Source of the DNA: Hyphomicrobiales bacterium
GTDB lineage: Bacteria; Pseudomonadota; Alphaproteobacteria; Rhizobiales; JAJFHB01
NCBI GenBank assembly: GCA_021775755.1
Contig: JAJFHE010000054.1
Coordinates: 1-64,000 of the forward strand
Length of the DNA: 64,000 nt
Direction of reading: 5' to 3'
Part shown: piece after piece, positions 1 to 8,250 of the stretch
Position numbering within the stretch: the stretch's first letter is position 1
Layout: each line of letters begins with the position of its first letter
The notes under the pieces: generated by a model
The model's database searches: none
What the model saw: the letters and a program-made list of their open reading frames with translations, nothing else
Told to the model about the DNA's origin: nothing
Position numbers and translations under genes: made by a program

Positions 1-1
1 T

Positions 2-127
2 GCCTTTATCGATGAAAACAACGAAAACCCAAAACCCTACAAATGGACCAAATCGGCAGACGACATCCTCGCATCCGTAAAACGTTTCTGCCACAAAACA
101 AATCAAACATTATGTGGCGAACTTTAG
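2..127 (+). CDS. IS630-family transposase, C-terminal end (cut by window edge)
   Basis: The first 126 bases read in one frame as a 41-residue C-terminus ending in TAG. It contains the segment YKWTKSADDILASVKRFC, which I recognise as the usual tail of IS630-family (Tc1/mariner-like DDE) transposases. The catalytic part lies upstream of the window, so it cannot be judged whether the copy is intact. Its AT-rich, lysine-rich codon use (runs of aaa and aac) differs from the GC-rich genes that follow, as expected for an inserted element. The next gene begins about 90 bp downstream on the same strand. Confidence 0.75.
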   Translation, partial: AFIDENNENPKPYKWTKSADDILASVKRFCHKTNQTLCGEL

Positions 128-217
128 ATTCATGTGACTAGCTCCGACACCGCTTGGCCCTGCGCCCGCAAGCCGTTACAACTGGCGTTCTTTGAGGCAA
201 CTGCGGGACGCTTGGCC

Positions 218-1753
218 ATGAGCTGGCAGAAGGAAGTCGACGAAATCAATGCGCGGCTGGCGCGTACGCTCGAACAAGGCGGCGAGGAAGGCGTCTCGCG
301 CCAGCACAATCAGGGCAGACTCACTCTGCGCGAGCGCTTCAACGCGCTGCTCGATCTCGGCTCCTTCCAGGAAATCGGCCGCGGCGCGGGCTTTGCCGAC
401 GAGGCCGCGGACGAGGCATTCACACCGGCGAACTTCCTGCTCGGCTTCGGCACCATCGATGGCCGCCGCGTCATCGTCGGCGGCGAGGACTTCACGCTGA
501 AAGGCGGCTCGCCAAGCGCTTCCGGACTGCGCAAGTCGATCTACGCCGAAGACCTCGCCCTGCAGTACAAGGTGCCGCTGATCCGCCTGCATGAAGGCGG
601 CGGCGGCAGTGTCGGCGGCAAGGGCCGTTCCATGGGCTCGCCGGTTTACGAAGTGCCCCGCTTCCGCTCCGTCGCCCGCGCCATGGCAACCGTACCCGTC
701 GCCACCGCGGCGCTCGGGCCCGTCGCGGGTTTGCCCGCCTCGCGGCTCGTTGCCGCCCACTTCTCCGTCATGTCGAAGGAAACCGCGCAGGTGCTGATTG
801 CCGGGCCCGCCGTCGTCGAACGCGCGCTCGGTGAAAAGAAAACCAAGGAAGAACTGGGCGACTACAACGTGCACACCAAAAACGGTGTCGTCGATAATGC
901 CGCCGAAGACGAGCCCGATGCACTCGGCCAGATCCGCCAGTTCCTGGGCTACCTGCCTCAGAACGTCTGGGAACTCGCCCCGCGCATCGAGACCGGTGAC
1001 GCACCGGACCGCTGCGAAGAGGCCCTCATCGACATCATTCCGCGCGACCGCCGCAAGGGCTACAACATCCGCCGCCTGCTCGATCATATTGTCGATGAAG
1101 GCACCTTCTTCGAGTTCGGCAAGGGCTATGGCCGCGGCCAGGTGACGGGACTTGCCCGTCTGCACGGCCAGAGCGTCGGCATTCTCTCAAACGATTGCTA
1201 CCATCTCGCCGGCGCCATGACCGCCAACGGCGCCCACAAGGTGCGCCGCTTCGTTGAGCTCTGCGAGACCTTCCACCTGCCGATCGCCAGCTTCGTCGAC
1301 GAGCCGGGCTTCATGATCGGCTCGGCCTCGGAACAGGCCGGCACCATCCGCTACGGCACCTCGGCGGTGCTCACCGTGGCGCTGAGTTCGGTACCGTGGG
1401 CCTGTGTCGTGTTGCGCAAGTCCTTCGGCGTCGCCCAGTCCGCCCACTACGGTCCCGACGCCTACACGCTGTCCTGGCCCTCGGCCGAGACCGGCGCGCT
1501 GCCCGTCGAGGGCGGTGTCGCCGTCGCCTACCGCCGCGAGATCGAGGCCGCCGACGATCCGGACGCCAAGCGCCGCGAGATCGAGGAGCGCCTCGCCGCC
1601 CAGCTCTCGCCCTTCCCGCGCGCCGAAGACTTCGCCGTGCACGACGTCATCGACCCGCGCCGCACCCGGCCCCTGCTGTGCGACTGGGTCGACTGGATCC
1701 AGCCCCGCCTGCCGCAGCTCTTAGGCGAAAGCGCGTTCCCGGTGCGGCCTTAG
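218..1753 (+). CDS. Acyl-CoA carboxylase, carboxyltransferase (beta) subunit
   Basis: A 511-residue protein of the carboxyltransferase family, the subunit that moves carboxyl from carboxybiotin to an acyl-CoA such as propionyl-, acetyl- or methylcrotonyl-CoA. Family signatures include the glycine-rich segment HEGGGGSVGG in the N-terminal half and the C-terminal stretch around FVDEPGFMIG followed by RYGTSAVLTVAL. Length fits the 510-540 residues usual for this subunit. The frame is open from 134, but the ATG at 218 (MSWQKEVDEINARL) matches typical family N-termini and is preferred. No biotin carboxylase gene is adjacent, so the partner must be elsewhere and the acyl substrate is unresolved. 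It stands alone between transposon remnants. Confidence 0.85.
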   Translation: MSWQKEVDEINARLARTLEQGGEEGVSRQHNQGRLTLRERFNALLDLGSFQEIGRGAGFADEAADEAFTPANFLLGFGTIDGRRVIVGGEDFTLKGGSPSASGLRKSIYAEDLALQYKVPLIRLHEGGGGSVGGKGRSMGSPVYEVPRFRSVARAMATVPVATAALGPVAGLPASRLVAAHFSVMSKETAQVLIAGPAVVERALGEKKTKEELGDYNVHTKNGVVDNAAEDEPDALGQIRQFLGYLPQNVWELAPRIETGDAPDRCEEALIDIIPRDRRKGYNIRRLLDHIVDEGTFFEFGKGYGRGQVTGLARLHGQSVGILSNDCYHLAGAMTANGAHKVRRFVELCETFHLPIASFVDEPGFMIGSASEQAGTIRYGTSAVLTVALSSVPWACVVLRKSFGVAQSAHYGPDAYTLSWPSAETGALPVEGGVAVAYRREIEAADDPDAKRREIEERLAAQLSPFPRAEDFAVHDVIDPRRTRPLLCDWVDWIQPRLPQLLGESAFPVRP

Positions 1754-1814
1754 GCTGGGGCATCGCAAATGCCGGATGTGCGAGGGAGTGATCCTGGAAT
1801 TAAGGGGGAATTAA

Positions 1815-2256
1815 GGGGACACAATACTTAATTCGAATAACGGGGGACACAATTCCTAATTGCCACCGCTCCCGCCCCGCCCCAAACTGCACCATGGCCC
1901 GCCTCGCCCGCATCGTCGTCCCCGAATAACGGGAATAACGGGGGAATAACGGGGACACAATACCTAATTGCCACCGCTCCCGCCCCGCCCTAAACTGCAC
2001 CATGGCCCGCCTCGCCCGCATCGTCGTCCCCGGCATCACGTGACGCAGCGCGGCAACCGCCGTCAGGACGTGTTCTTCGAAGATGCCGACTACGCCGCCT
2101 ATGTGGCGCTCGTGTCGGCGGCCTGCGTGCGGGCAAATGTGGCATGCCTTGCCTGGTGTCTCATGCCCAACCACGTGCACCTGATCCTTGTGCCCAGCGA
2201 CGAAGACGGCCTTCGCGCGGCACTCGGCGAGAATTACGGGGACACAATACCTAATT
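1815..2256 (+). repeat. Four copies of a RAYT leader motif and nested partial duplications
   Basis: The motif GGGGACACAAT followed by A/T-C/T-CTAATT or a close variant occurs at 1815, 1843, 1951 and 2238. At 1843, 1951 and 2238 it is followed by TGCCACCGC, then a C-rich tract and the first codons of the downstream transposase (ATG at 1894, 2002 and 2289). The first copy of the coding start ends after 11 codons (1894-1929). The second runs about 230 bp before the motif returns. The last leads into the complete gene. The pattern is that of successive partial tandem duplications of the leader and 5' end of one gene. Confidence 0.85.
2002..2232 (+). pseudogene. Truncated, frameshifted duplicate of the RAYT transposase 5' end
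   Basis: This segment is nearly identical to the first 240 bases of the gene at 2289. Just after the tenth codon it lacks seven bases present in the intact copy, so the ATG at 2002 gives only a 13-residue peptide (ending GIT) before TGA. The remaining reading frame survives from Val-Thr-Gln-Arg-Gly to Leu-Gly-Glu, then runs into the next leader motif. A long open frame starting at 1968 joins this fragment to the intact gene, but its N-terminal part is a by-product of the duplication. Confidence 0.8.
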
Positions 2257-2288
2257 GCCACCGCCCCCGCCCCGCCCTAAACTGCACC

Positions 2289-2975
2289 ATGGCCCGCCTC
2301 GCCCGCATCGTCGTCCCCGGCATCGCGCATCACGTGACGCAGCGCGGCAACCGCCGTCAGGACGTATTCTTCGAAGATGCCGACTACGCCGCCTATGTGG
2401 CGCTCGTGTCGGCGGCCTGCGTGCGGGCAAATGTGGCGTGCCTCGCCTGGTGTCTCATGCCCAACCACGTGCACCTGATTCTCGTGCCCCGCGACGAAGA
2501 CGGCCTTCGCGCGGCACTCGGCGAAGCGCACCGGCGCTATTCGCGGCGCATCAATGTTGAGAACGGCTGGACCGGCTACCTGTGGCAGGGGCGCTTTGCA
2601 AGCTACCCGATGGACGATGCGCATCTGATGGCCGCGCTGCGCTATGTGGAACAGAACCCGGTCCGCGCCGGGCTCGTGCCGCGCGCCGAAGACTGGCGCT
2701 GGTCGAGCGCCCGCGCTCATATCGGCACGGCGGCGGACGGCTTCACCGATCTTGAAAGCCTCGCCGGTGTGCACGCCAACTGGCGCGCCATGCTGGCGTC
2801 GGGCCTTGAGGCGGGCGGTCTGACGCCTGAGGAAGTCGCCGGGATCGAAGCACACGGACGAACCGGCCGGCCACGCGGCGGCGACGCGTTCATCGAAACG
2901 CTGGAGACAAAAACCGGCCGCCCGCTTAAACGCCGCAAACCAGGACCAAAGCCGAAGCGGGCTGTCTCGAACTAG
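2289..2975 (+). CDS. REP-associated tyrosine transposase (RAYT, Y1/IS200-like)
   Basis: A 228-residue Y1-type transposase domain protein. It has the opening MARLARIVVPGIAHHVTQRG seen in this family, the HUH pair in MPNHVHLIL (His-Val-His), and the downstream GRFASYPMD and YVEQNPVRAGLV motifs typical of RAYT proteins. These enzymes nick single-stranded DNA at palindromic REP sequences and are usually single-copy and domesticated rather than part of an IS. The C-terminal 60 residues are basic and likely bind DNA. The start at 2289 follows the third leader copy. No classical SD is evident. Upstream duplications suggest the locus is itself a recombination hot spot. Confidence 0.85.
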   Translation: MARLARIVVPGIAHHVTQRGNRRQDVFFEDADYAAYVALVSAACVRANVACLAWCLMPNHVHLILVPRDEDGLRAALGEAHRRYSRRINVENGWTGYLWQGRFASYPMDDAHLMAALRYVEQNPVRAGLVPRAEDWRWSSARAHIGTAADGFTDLESLAGVHANWRAMLASGLEAGGLTPEEVAGIEAHGRTGRPRGGDAFIETLETKTGRPLKRRKPGPKPKRAVSN

Positions 2976-3028
2976 GTAAGCTGTCCCCGCAATACAACCG
3001 TCCAGAACTCACCGCTGCGCTGCGCACC

Positions 3029-3499
3029 CTAGATGCCCCAGAGCGCCAATGCCTCCTCGCGCATCACACCCGCCGTAACGCTGAACTTGTCGGCGAGCCC
3101 CTTGTTCAGCTCTTCAACCGGCCCGATCGCCTCGCTCATGGATTTCGGGACACGCGTCTTCAACTCGACCATCGAAACGCCGAACACAATGCCGCGTATT
3201 CCAGACCACCACGCTGCGGAGCTGCACATCGAACAGGGCTCGCCGGTACAAACGAGGATGTATCCGGACAAATCAGGCCCGTCCTTTACGATGGCAAGCC
3301 GCACCGCATCCACTTCGGCATGCCGGGTCGGATCGCCATTGCCTTCGACAGTATCGCGTGCTCTCGCGACGATCTGGCCCTCCGTGTCGATAATGACAGC
3401 GCCATAGGGGGCTTCACCATCTGAAAGCGCACCTTTCGCTTCGTCCAGGGCTGCGGTCATTGCCGCCACGATGTATCGGTCGAGCCGTTCCTCGTTCAT
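3029..3499 (-). CDS. Nucleoside/guanine deaminase-type zinc enzyme (CMP/dCMP deaminase fold)
   Basis: A 156-residue member of the cytidine/deoxycytidylate deaminase superfamily. The zinc ligands and catalytic glutamate are visible as RHAEVDAV (His-Ala-Glu) and TGEPCSMC (Pro-Cys-x-x-Cys). The family includes guanine deaminase, tRNA adenosine deaminase and related nucleobase deaminases. The length and the C-terminal VMREEALALW suggest the guanine/nucleobase deaminase group rather than TadA, but the substrate cannot be read from the sequence. It is followed in the same direction, 38 bp upstream on the complement, by a dehydrogenase gene, so the two may be cotranscribed. Confidence 0.8.
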   Translation of the reverse strand: MNEERLDRYIVAAMTAALDEAKGALSDGEAPYGAVIIDTEGQIVARARDTVEGNGDPTRHAEVDAVRLAIVKDGPDLSGYILVCTGEPCSMCSSAAWWSGIRGIVFGVSMVELKTRVPKSMSEAIGPVEELNKGLADKFSVTAGVMREEALALWGI

Positions 3500-3537
3500 T
3501 TCTTTCCGGTTCCAGGTTCAATATTAAACGGGGTCGC

Positions 3538-4425
3538 CTACTCGCCTCCGTCCACAACCTCAAGCAACGCCGGATAATAGTGCTCAGCGTAACCCGCATC
3601 GCGGGTTTCCTCGAGCACCTTGTAGGCGCCCTCCGCACCCCGCGCGCGCACGCCCGTGTCGGCGGCAAGCTCCAGCGCGTAGCCCATGTCCTTGAGGGCA
3701 TAGAGGGTGGAGTATTTGCCGGTCGGATAGGTGCGCGGCGCCAGCGATTTGAGGCCGTGCGAGTTGAGCGCGAAGCTCTCCGCCGAACCGGTCTTGAGCG
3801 CGCCGAACAGCGTCTCCCCGTCAACGCCTGCCCGCTCCGCCATGGCCAGCGCCTCGGCCAGCGCCACCACCGTTTGGGCGCAGACCATGTTGTTGACGAG
3901 CTTCACCACCTGCCCCGAGCCCACCGGCCCGCAATGGCTGTAGTCGGTGCCCATGTGGGCGAAGACCGGCAGCAGCGCCTCGAACACCTCCGCCTCGCCG
4001 CCGACGAAGAAGCTCAATGTGCCCTCCAGTGCCGCCTGCGCGGTGCGCGTTACCGGCGCATCGGCGAAGCGGATACCGGCTTCCGCCATCGCCGCGCCCA
4101 CCTTGCGCGCCGTCGCGACTGAGGTGGTCGAGAGATCGGCGATCACCTGATGGGAGCCCAAGCCGGCGAGAATGCCGCCCGGGCTGAGGCACACCTCCTC
4201 CACTTCGGCCGACCCCGGCAGCGACAGAAGAACAAGCTCCGCCTCCTCCAAAAGCTCGCCCAGAGAGCCGATCGCCTCAACGCCGTTTTGCTCCGCCCGT
4301 TCCAGCGCGGCCTTGCTGATATCGAAGGCCAGCACCCGCGCGTCGCTCTTGCGCTTCAGATTCGCCGACATGGCGCCGCCCATGACGCCGACGCCGACAA
4401 AGCCGATAGTCTCGAAATCCGGCAT
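3538..4425 (-). CDS. 3-hydroxyisobutyrate dehydrogenase-family NAD(P)-dependent oxidoreductase
   Basis: A 295-residue beta-hydroxyacid dehydrogenase. It opens with the Rossmann signature IGFVGVGVMGGAMSANL, has the substrate-binding region DAPVTRTAQAALEGTLSFFVGG and the helix GQVVKLVNNMV carrying the conserved catalytic lysine. Members reduce or oxidise 3-hydroxyisobutyrate, tartronate semialdehyde, glyoxylate or related small acids; which one is not decidable here. The ATG at 4425 is chosen because the complement shows AAGAGGAAACC just before it. The neighbouring deaminase lies downstream. The upstream gene is divergent with about 77 bp between starts. Confidence 0.87.
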   Translation of the reverse strand: MPDFETIGFVGVGVMGGAMSANLKRKSDARVLAFDISKAALERAEQNGVEAIGSLGELLEEAELVLLSLPGSAEVEEVCLSPGGILAGLGSHQVIADLSTTSVATARKVGAAMAEAGIRFADAPVTRTAQAALEGTLSFFVGGEAEVFEALLPVFAHMGTDYSHCGPVGSGQVVKLVNNMVCAQTVVALAEALAMAERAGVDGETLFGALKTGSAESFALNSHGLKSLAPRTYPTGKYSTLYALKDMGYALELAADTGVRARGAEGAYKVLEETRDAGYAEHYYPALLEVVDGGE

Positions 4426-4502
4426 GGTTTCCTCTTGCCTGCACAATCCCTAAGATCGCCCACCATCGCATTGCATGAGATCAGGCAAAAGAGGAAACCC
4501 CC

Positions 4503-5309
4503 GTGAGCGACGAAGGAATTTGGGAAGTCTACGCGGTCAAATACGCCACGCAGCAGAACCGTTACCGGCGCGACAACTTCGTGACCCCGCCCGGCGACAT
4601 CCACGATGCCGCGATGCCGATTGACTACTTCGTCTGGGCCGTGGTCGGGGCGGACCGCACCTATGTGGTCGATACCGGGTTCGATGCGAAGGAAGCCGAA
4701 CAGCGTGGCCGCACGCTCCTGCGTTCACCGGCCGACGGGCTTGCCGCCATCGGCATTGACGCGGGCGCCGTTGAGGACATCATCGTCACCCACTTGCACT
4801 ACGATCACATCGGCGGCTATGACCTGTTTCCGAACGCCAGTTACATCGTGCAGGAAACCGAGATGTCCTATGCCACGGGCCCGCACATGTGCACCCACGC
4901 GCTCAACCATCCCTTCACCGCCGATCATGTGGCGGGCATGGTACACCGGGTCTTCGAGGGGCGCGTACGGTTCGTCGACGGCAGCCGCGAAATCGCGCCG
5001 GGCCTGACGGTCCACCTTGTCGGCGGTCATTCGAAGGGTCTGCAGATCGTGCGCGTGCGCACCCGCCGCGGCTGGGTGGTGCTGGCCTCCGACGCCACTC
5101 ATTTCTACGAGAACATGGAGGCCACGGCCCCCTTCCCGATCGTCTACAATGTGGGAGATATGGTGCGCGGTTACGACACGATGCGCGATCTGGCATCCTC
5201 GCCGGCACATATCGTGCCGGGGCACGATCCTCAGGTTCTGGAAAGATATCCGGCCGCAGCCAAAGGTCTTGAAGGCATCGCCGTTAGGCTCGACGTGGAG
5301 CCCTCTTGA
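4503..5309 (+). CDS. N-acyl homoserine lactonase-like metallo-beta-lactamase-fold hydrolase
   Basis: A 268-residue metallo-hydrolase. The dinuclear metal site is visible: HLHYDHIGG (H-x-H-x-D-H), a further His in VGGHSKG, Asp in LASDATHF and a final His in VPGHDP. Length and motif order fit the AttM/AiiB-type quorum-quenching lactonases, which open acyl-homoserine lactones, but relatives act on other lactones and esters. No signal peptide is seen, so it is probably cytoplasmic. Start is GTG at 4503, preceded by AAAGAGGAAAC. It is divergently transcribed from the hydroxyacid dehydrogenase. No LuxI/LuxR pair is present nearby, so the in vivo substrate is unproven. Confidence 0.8.
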   Translation: MSDEGIWEVYAVKYATQQNRYRRDNFVTPPGDIHDAAMPIDYFVWAVVGADRTYVVDTGFDAKEAEQRGRTLLRSPADGLAAIGIDAGAVEDIIVTHLHYDHIGGYDLFPNASYIVQETEMSYATGPHMCTHALNHPFTADHVAGMVHRVFEGRVRFVDGSREIAPGLTVHLVGGHSKGLQIVRVRTRRGWVVLASDATHFYENMEATAPFPIVYNVGDMVRGYDTMRDLASSPAHIVPGHDPQVLERYPAAAKGLEGIAVRLDVEPS

Positions 5310-5332
5310 GCGGCCGTCCTTGATGTTGCCTC

Positions 5333-5518
5333 TTATCGCGGCAATCTGAAATCGAGTGACCCGACAATTTCGGTGACCGCGCCATGCACGCCGTCTTCCA
5401 GAACCACCGAGGCCTGATGCACTGACGGCAGTTCAACGACGCTCGGCCATTTCGGCGCGGTGCCGACGAGCAGGATGGCAACGACTAACAGGGGATAGAA
5501 GGTTGTGAACTTCTTCAT
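5333..5518 (-). CDS. Small exported or membrane-anchored protein, unknown function
   Basis: A 61-residue open frame starting MKKFTTFYPLLVVAILLVG, a short basic N-terminus followed by a hydrophobic segment, so a signal peptide or single membrane anchor. The rest contains no motif I recognise. The start is supported by AAGGAGAACGC just upstream on the complement, a good ribosome site at proper spacing, which argues for a real gene despite its size. It converges on the lactonase-like gene. Confidence 0.55.
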   Translation of the reverse strand: MKKFTTFYPLLVVAILLVGTAPKWPSVVELPSVHQASVVLEDGVHGAVTEIVGSLDFRLPR

Positions 5519-5632
5519 CTGCGTTCTCCTTGCCCAAAAGACTAGCAATGCCATGTTGCGCGGCTTTTAAGCGAAATACTCCGATTTTAGTTAAATCGGG
5601 AAGCCGAAAACGCGTCAAAGCGGGGCACCGCC

Positions 5633-6067
5633 TCATCCGCCGTGGTCATAGCGGCCGGTCCAGACGAAATCCGGCTCATTGACGAGGCGGCGTTCGCAAT
5701 AGTTCCACAGCCCCTCAAAACTCCGCCCGTCCATGCGGAACCGGAACCGCCCCCAGAAAGGCGACCCCATGATATTGCCGCTGCAGGTTGCCTCCGACGT
5801 TTGCTGAACCCAGTTGCCCTCGTAGATGCCTTTTTGAACGCGGCGCGCGTAAAGGCGGGCCGGGCGTCCCTGATAGGCGTAGTCGGCAACGAAGGAAGAC
5901 CCGTCTATCGCAATAATCTGCAGCGGCCCGTAATTCGTTTTCCAGAACCCGGCAAACTCCGCCGGCGATTGCGCAACGGCTACCGAGCGGGCGGCGAGCA
6001 CCACAATCGCCCCGAGAACCACCAGTGCCACAGCCCGTGCTACAGCTCGTGGATGTGATTTCCTCAT
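5633..6067 (-). CDS. Exported protein of unknown function
   Basis: A 144-residue protein starting MRKSHPRAVARAV, with a hydrophobic stretch and a signal-peptidase-like site near ARSVAVAQ. The mature part is rich in Trp, Tyr and Gly (AGFWKTNYGPLQII, GSPFWGRFRFRMDG, SFEGLWNY). The same general style of repeated Gly-x-Trp strands occurs in the protein encoded at 18868, so it may be a small beta-sheet envelope protein. Three cysteines remain in the mature chain. The ATG at 6067 is chosen over 6094 because the signal peptide begins there and a GA-rich tract precedes it. Transcribed away from the FecR gene. Confidence 0.65.
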   Translation of the reverse strand: MRKSHPRAVARAVALVVLGAIVVLAARSVAVAQSPAEFAGFWKTNYGPLQIIAIDGSSFVADYAYQGRPARLYARRVQKGIYEGNWVQQTSEATCSGNIMGSPFWGRFRFRMDGRSFEGLWNYCERRLVNEPDFVWTGRYDHGG

Positions 6068-6205
6068 TGCCCCCGCCCCTTCGTTTGAAAACAAACCTGC
6101 CGAAGGCTCAAATCATAACGCTACGCCGTTCGCCTGTCTCTTCCCTCGCGCTGGATGTGCAGGCTTCGTTCAGCGAAACTTGTAATCGGTGCAATCCGGT
6201 CCCAC

Positions 6206-6880
6206 ATGCCTGACATGACCCGCGTAAGCGCTTTCCGCGTGCCCCCCCTGACACCGCAGATGTGCCTTGCCGCCCTTATCGTTCCGGTTCTTCTCGCCAT
6301 TTATGGTGCCATGCCCGTGGCTGCCGCAGAGAGGGTCGGCGAAGTGACCCGCATCCAGAAGCAGGCCGACGCGACCACGGAAGGTGCCATCCGCGAACTC
6401 GACACCGGATCGCCGGTTCATCTCGACGACGAGGTGCGCACCGGCGCCGGAGCCCGCCTTGAGATCACTCTCATCGACGGCACCGCGCTGACGCTCGGTG
6501 AGAATGCAACGCTTGTAGTAGACACCTTCGTGTTCGCCGCCGGTCAACAAAACCAGCTGACCGCAACAGTTGAGGGCGCGTTCCGGTTTGTCACCGGTCA
6601 GGTCGGCGCCGCGGTTGACAATGACATCCGCATCGCCACGCCACTTGCCACCATAGGCATCAGAGGCACCGACTTCTGGGGCGGCCCGATCGACCGGCAA
6701 TACGGCGTGTTTCTCATTGACGGTTCGGTAAGTGTCACAACGCCGCAGGGCGAGGCGGTCCTGGTGGAACCGGGCACCGGGGTCAATCTGTCCGGCGCGG
6801 ACGCGCCTCCCGGTCCTGTCACCGAGTGGCCGCAGGACAAGGTAAACCGAGCGGTCTCCACGGTTACCTTCGCTCAATAA
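6206..6880 (+). CDS. Exported FecR-domain protein
   Basis: A protein of about 224 residues with an N-terminal hydrophobic signal segment (LAALIVPVLLAIYG, cleavage likely after PVAAAE) and a FecR domain. FecR hallmarks are ERVGEVTRIQ at the start of the domain, the LTLGENATLVVD strand and ATPLATIGIRGTDFW. FecR domains bind other proteins or saccharides in the envelope. Here there is no sigma factor partner and no C-terminal TonB-type signalling part, so a stand-alone periplasmic role is likely. The start could be 6206 or 6215. It opens the block of exported genes that ends at 16852, though 196 bp separate it from the next gene. Confidence 0.75.
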   Translation: MPDMTRVSAFRVPPLTPQMCLAALIVPVLLAIYGAMPVAAAERVGEVTRIQKQADATTEGAIRELDTGSPVHLDDEVRTGAGARLEITLIDGTALTLGENATLVVDTFVFAAGQQNQLTATVEGAFRFVTGQVGAAVDNDIRIATPLATIGIRGTDFWGGPIDRQYGVFLIDGSVSVTTPQGEAVLVEPGTGVNLSGADAPPGPVTEWPQDKVNRAVSTVTFAQ

Positions 6881-7076
6881 CAGCACCACCCTGAACACCG
6901 ATGCACGGCGCATGGGCGCCCGCACAAATTTGCCTATTGGCTCGAATTACGCCGTTCCGGGGCGTTAACCGGTTTCGTTTGAACACAAAATTTAATTCTT
7001 CGAGCCCTTCACGCGGCACGATTTTATGCGCTAAGGTACTTCCGGGAACCGTTGACAGGTACACGGGAGTACGAGG
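6881..7076. other. Intergenic region upstream of the OmpA/caspase block
   Basis: No gene seen. It holds GCGTTAACCGG near 6964, half of a CtrA-type site without its second half, and an AT-rich stretch (AAAATTTAATTC) followed by GGGAGTACGAGG, which serves as ribosome site for the gene at 7077. No CRP-type palindrome was found in this interval. Confidence 0.4.
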
Positions 7077-7997
7077 ATGAAGCCGATCGCAATTCACCTC
7101 GCCGCAGCCCTTGCAATGGCCCTGGCGTCGAGCACCGCCGCCAACTCAGCCGAAAATTGCACGGATCTGCGCGCGGAGATTGAAGCGGGTGAAGCGACCG
7201 CTACGCCACAGTCCCTCGCGGCCGCCTTCAAACAGGCGCTTGAACTCCAGGACTGCAGCGATGATTTCCGCAGCGCCGTTGGCCGCAAGGCGGCCATTGC
7301 TGTCTATCGCGAATTTCAGGCCGCGACCGAAGACGGTGGCGCCACGGTGGAACACGGCGAGCGGCTGACGAAAAGCCTCACCTACTACCGGCTCTGGCAA
7401 ACTCTTGCCTCTCTTGGCGAAATTGCTTTCGAAGCGCGCGACTTCGGCGCCGCCACGATGCGCTTTCAGGAAACCCTTGAAGCTATTGACGATGAGGAAC
7501 TGACGCGCACCGCTCCCGATGCCGATCAGATTGCGAAATTCTATCAGATCGCGGAAGAAACGCGGCTGGTTGCGGCCACCTATGAAAGCCTGCCGCTCAT
7601 TCGCGGCGGCAAACCGCGCGGCCTGAGCGATCCCGACATCCGCGGATATGAACCGGGAGATGCCGCCTGGCCGATAACGTTCGAAACGGGATCCGCCGAG
7701 CTTACCGAGAAAGGCCAGGCTGCTGCGGAAGATCTCTATGTGCAGATGTCGTACGAGGATTTTCCGCCCATCATTCTCATCGGCTACACCGACGACCGCG
7801 GCGGCGCGGTACGCAACCGGCTGCTGTCGCAGCGCCGTGCGCAGGCGGTAGCCGATTATCTCGGTTCAAAAAACTACCCCGGCAGGATCACCGTTGAAGG
7901 CCGCGGCGAAGAACAACCATATGAACCATCCGACGCATCTCTGTATTCCGATGCTGAGCTTCAGCAAATGAGCAGGCGTGTCGATGTGAGGAGATAG
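7077..7997 (+). CDS. Exported OmpA-C-like protein
   Basis: A 306-residue protein with a signal peptide (MKPIAIHLAAALAMALASS, cleavage near SAENC), a helical middle region with TPR-like character (around YYRLWQTLASLGEIAFEARDFGAA) and a C-terminal OmpA-like domain (residues about 200-306). The peptidoglycan-binding motif is recognisable in LIGYTDDRGGAVRNRLLSQRRAQAVADYL. Such domains anchor envelope proteins non-covalently to peptidoglycan. It is a paralogue of the protein encoded at 8251, with the same architecture and many shared positions. The domain lacks an OmpA beta-barrel, so it is probably periplasmic. The ribosome site is GTACGAGG. Confidence 0.8.
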   Translation: MKPIAIHLAAALAMALASSTAANSAENCTDLRAEIEAGEATATPQSLAAAFKQALELQDCSDDFRSAVGRKAAIAVYREFQAATEDGGATVEHGERLTKSLTYYRLWQTLASLGEIAFEARDFGAATMRFQETLEAIDDEELTRTAPDADQIAKFYQIAEETRLVAATYESLPLIRGGKPRGLSDPDIRGYEPGDAAWPITFETGSAELTEKGQAAAEDLYVQMSYEDFPPIILIGYTDDRGGAVRNRLLSQRRAQAVADYLGSKNYPGRITVEGRGEEQPYEPSDASLYSDAELQQMSRRVDVRR

Positions 7998-8107
7998 CTA
8001 TGCGGAGTAACGCCAAACGTTTCCCGCAGCTCGCTCCAGATTGCAATGCCTCCACAATTTCGGAGAACCTTCGGCGGGCTGCTTATAGGTCATATTTTAC
8101 ATTGCCT

Positions 8108-8123
8108 TGTGATCTGGATCACA
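8108..8123 (+). promoter_or_regulatory. Perfect CRP-type operator with class II promoter geometry
   Basis: The sequence TGTGATCTGGATCACA matches TGTGA-N6-TCACA at all ten consensus positions. Its centre is 8115.5. TAACTT at 8145-8150 and TATCTA at 8150-8155 are -10 candidates at the distance expected when a CRP-family protein overlaps the -35 region. The transcript would start near 8157-8162 and lead into the OmpA/caspase genes from 8251. A Crp/Fnr regulator gene with the matching recognition residues lies at 16923-17642. Confidence 0.7.
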
Positions 8124-8250
8124 CCCGTTACGATTTTGAGCCCCTAACTTATCTAAAGGTTACGGAGTACGAGCATCACAAACCGCCCCGCGCAGTCGCT
8201 GTGCGGCACCGGATGGCATCAGAGCGGGCCTACGCGCCCGGGAGGACTCG

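Noticed and set aside
1800-1815. TTAA-N7-TTAA match to a CtrA box
   Set aside because: It lies in the repeated AATTAAGGGG leader of the RAYT gene and ends in G, so it is explained by the repeat.
4503-5309. A quorum-sensing locus around the lactonase
   Set aside because: No LuxI or LuxR homologue is adjacent; the FeeM-like protein is 45 kb away and not a clear AHL synthase.
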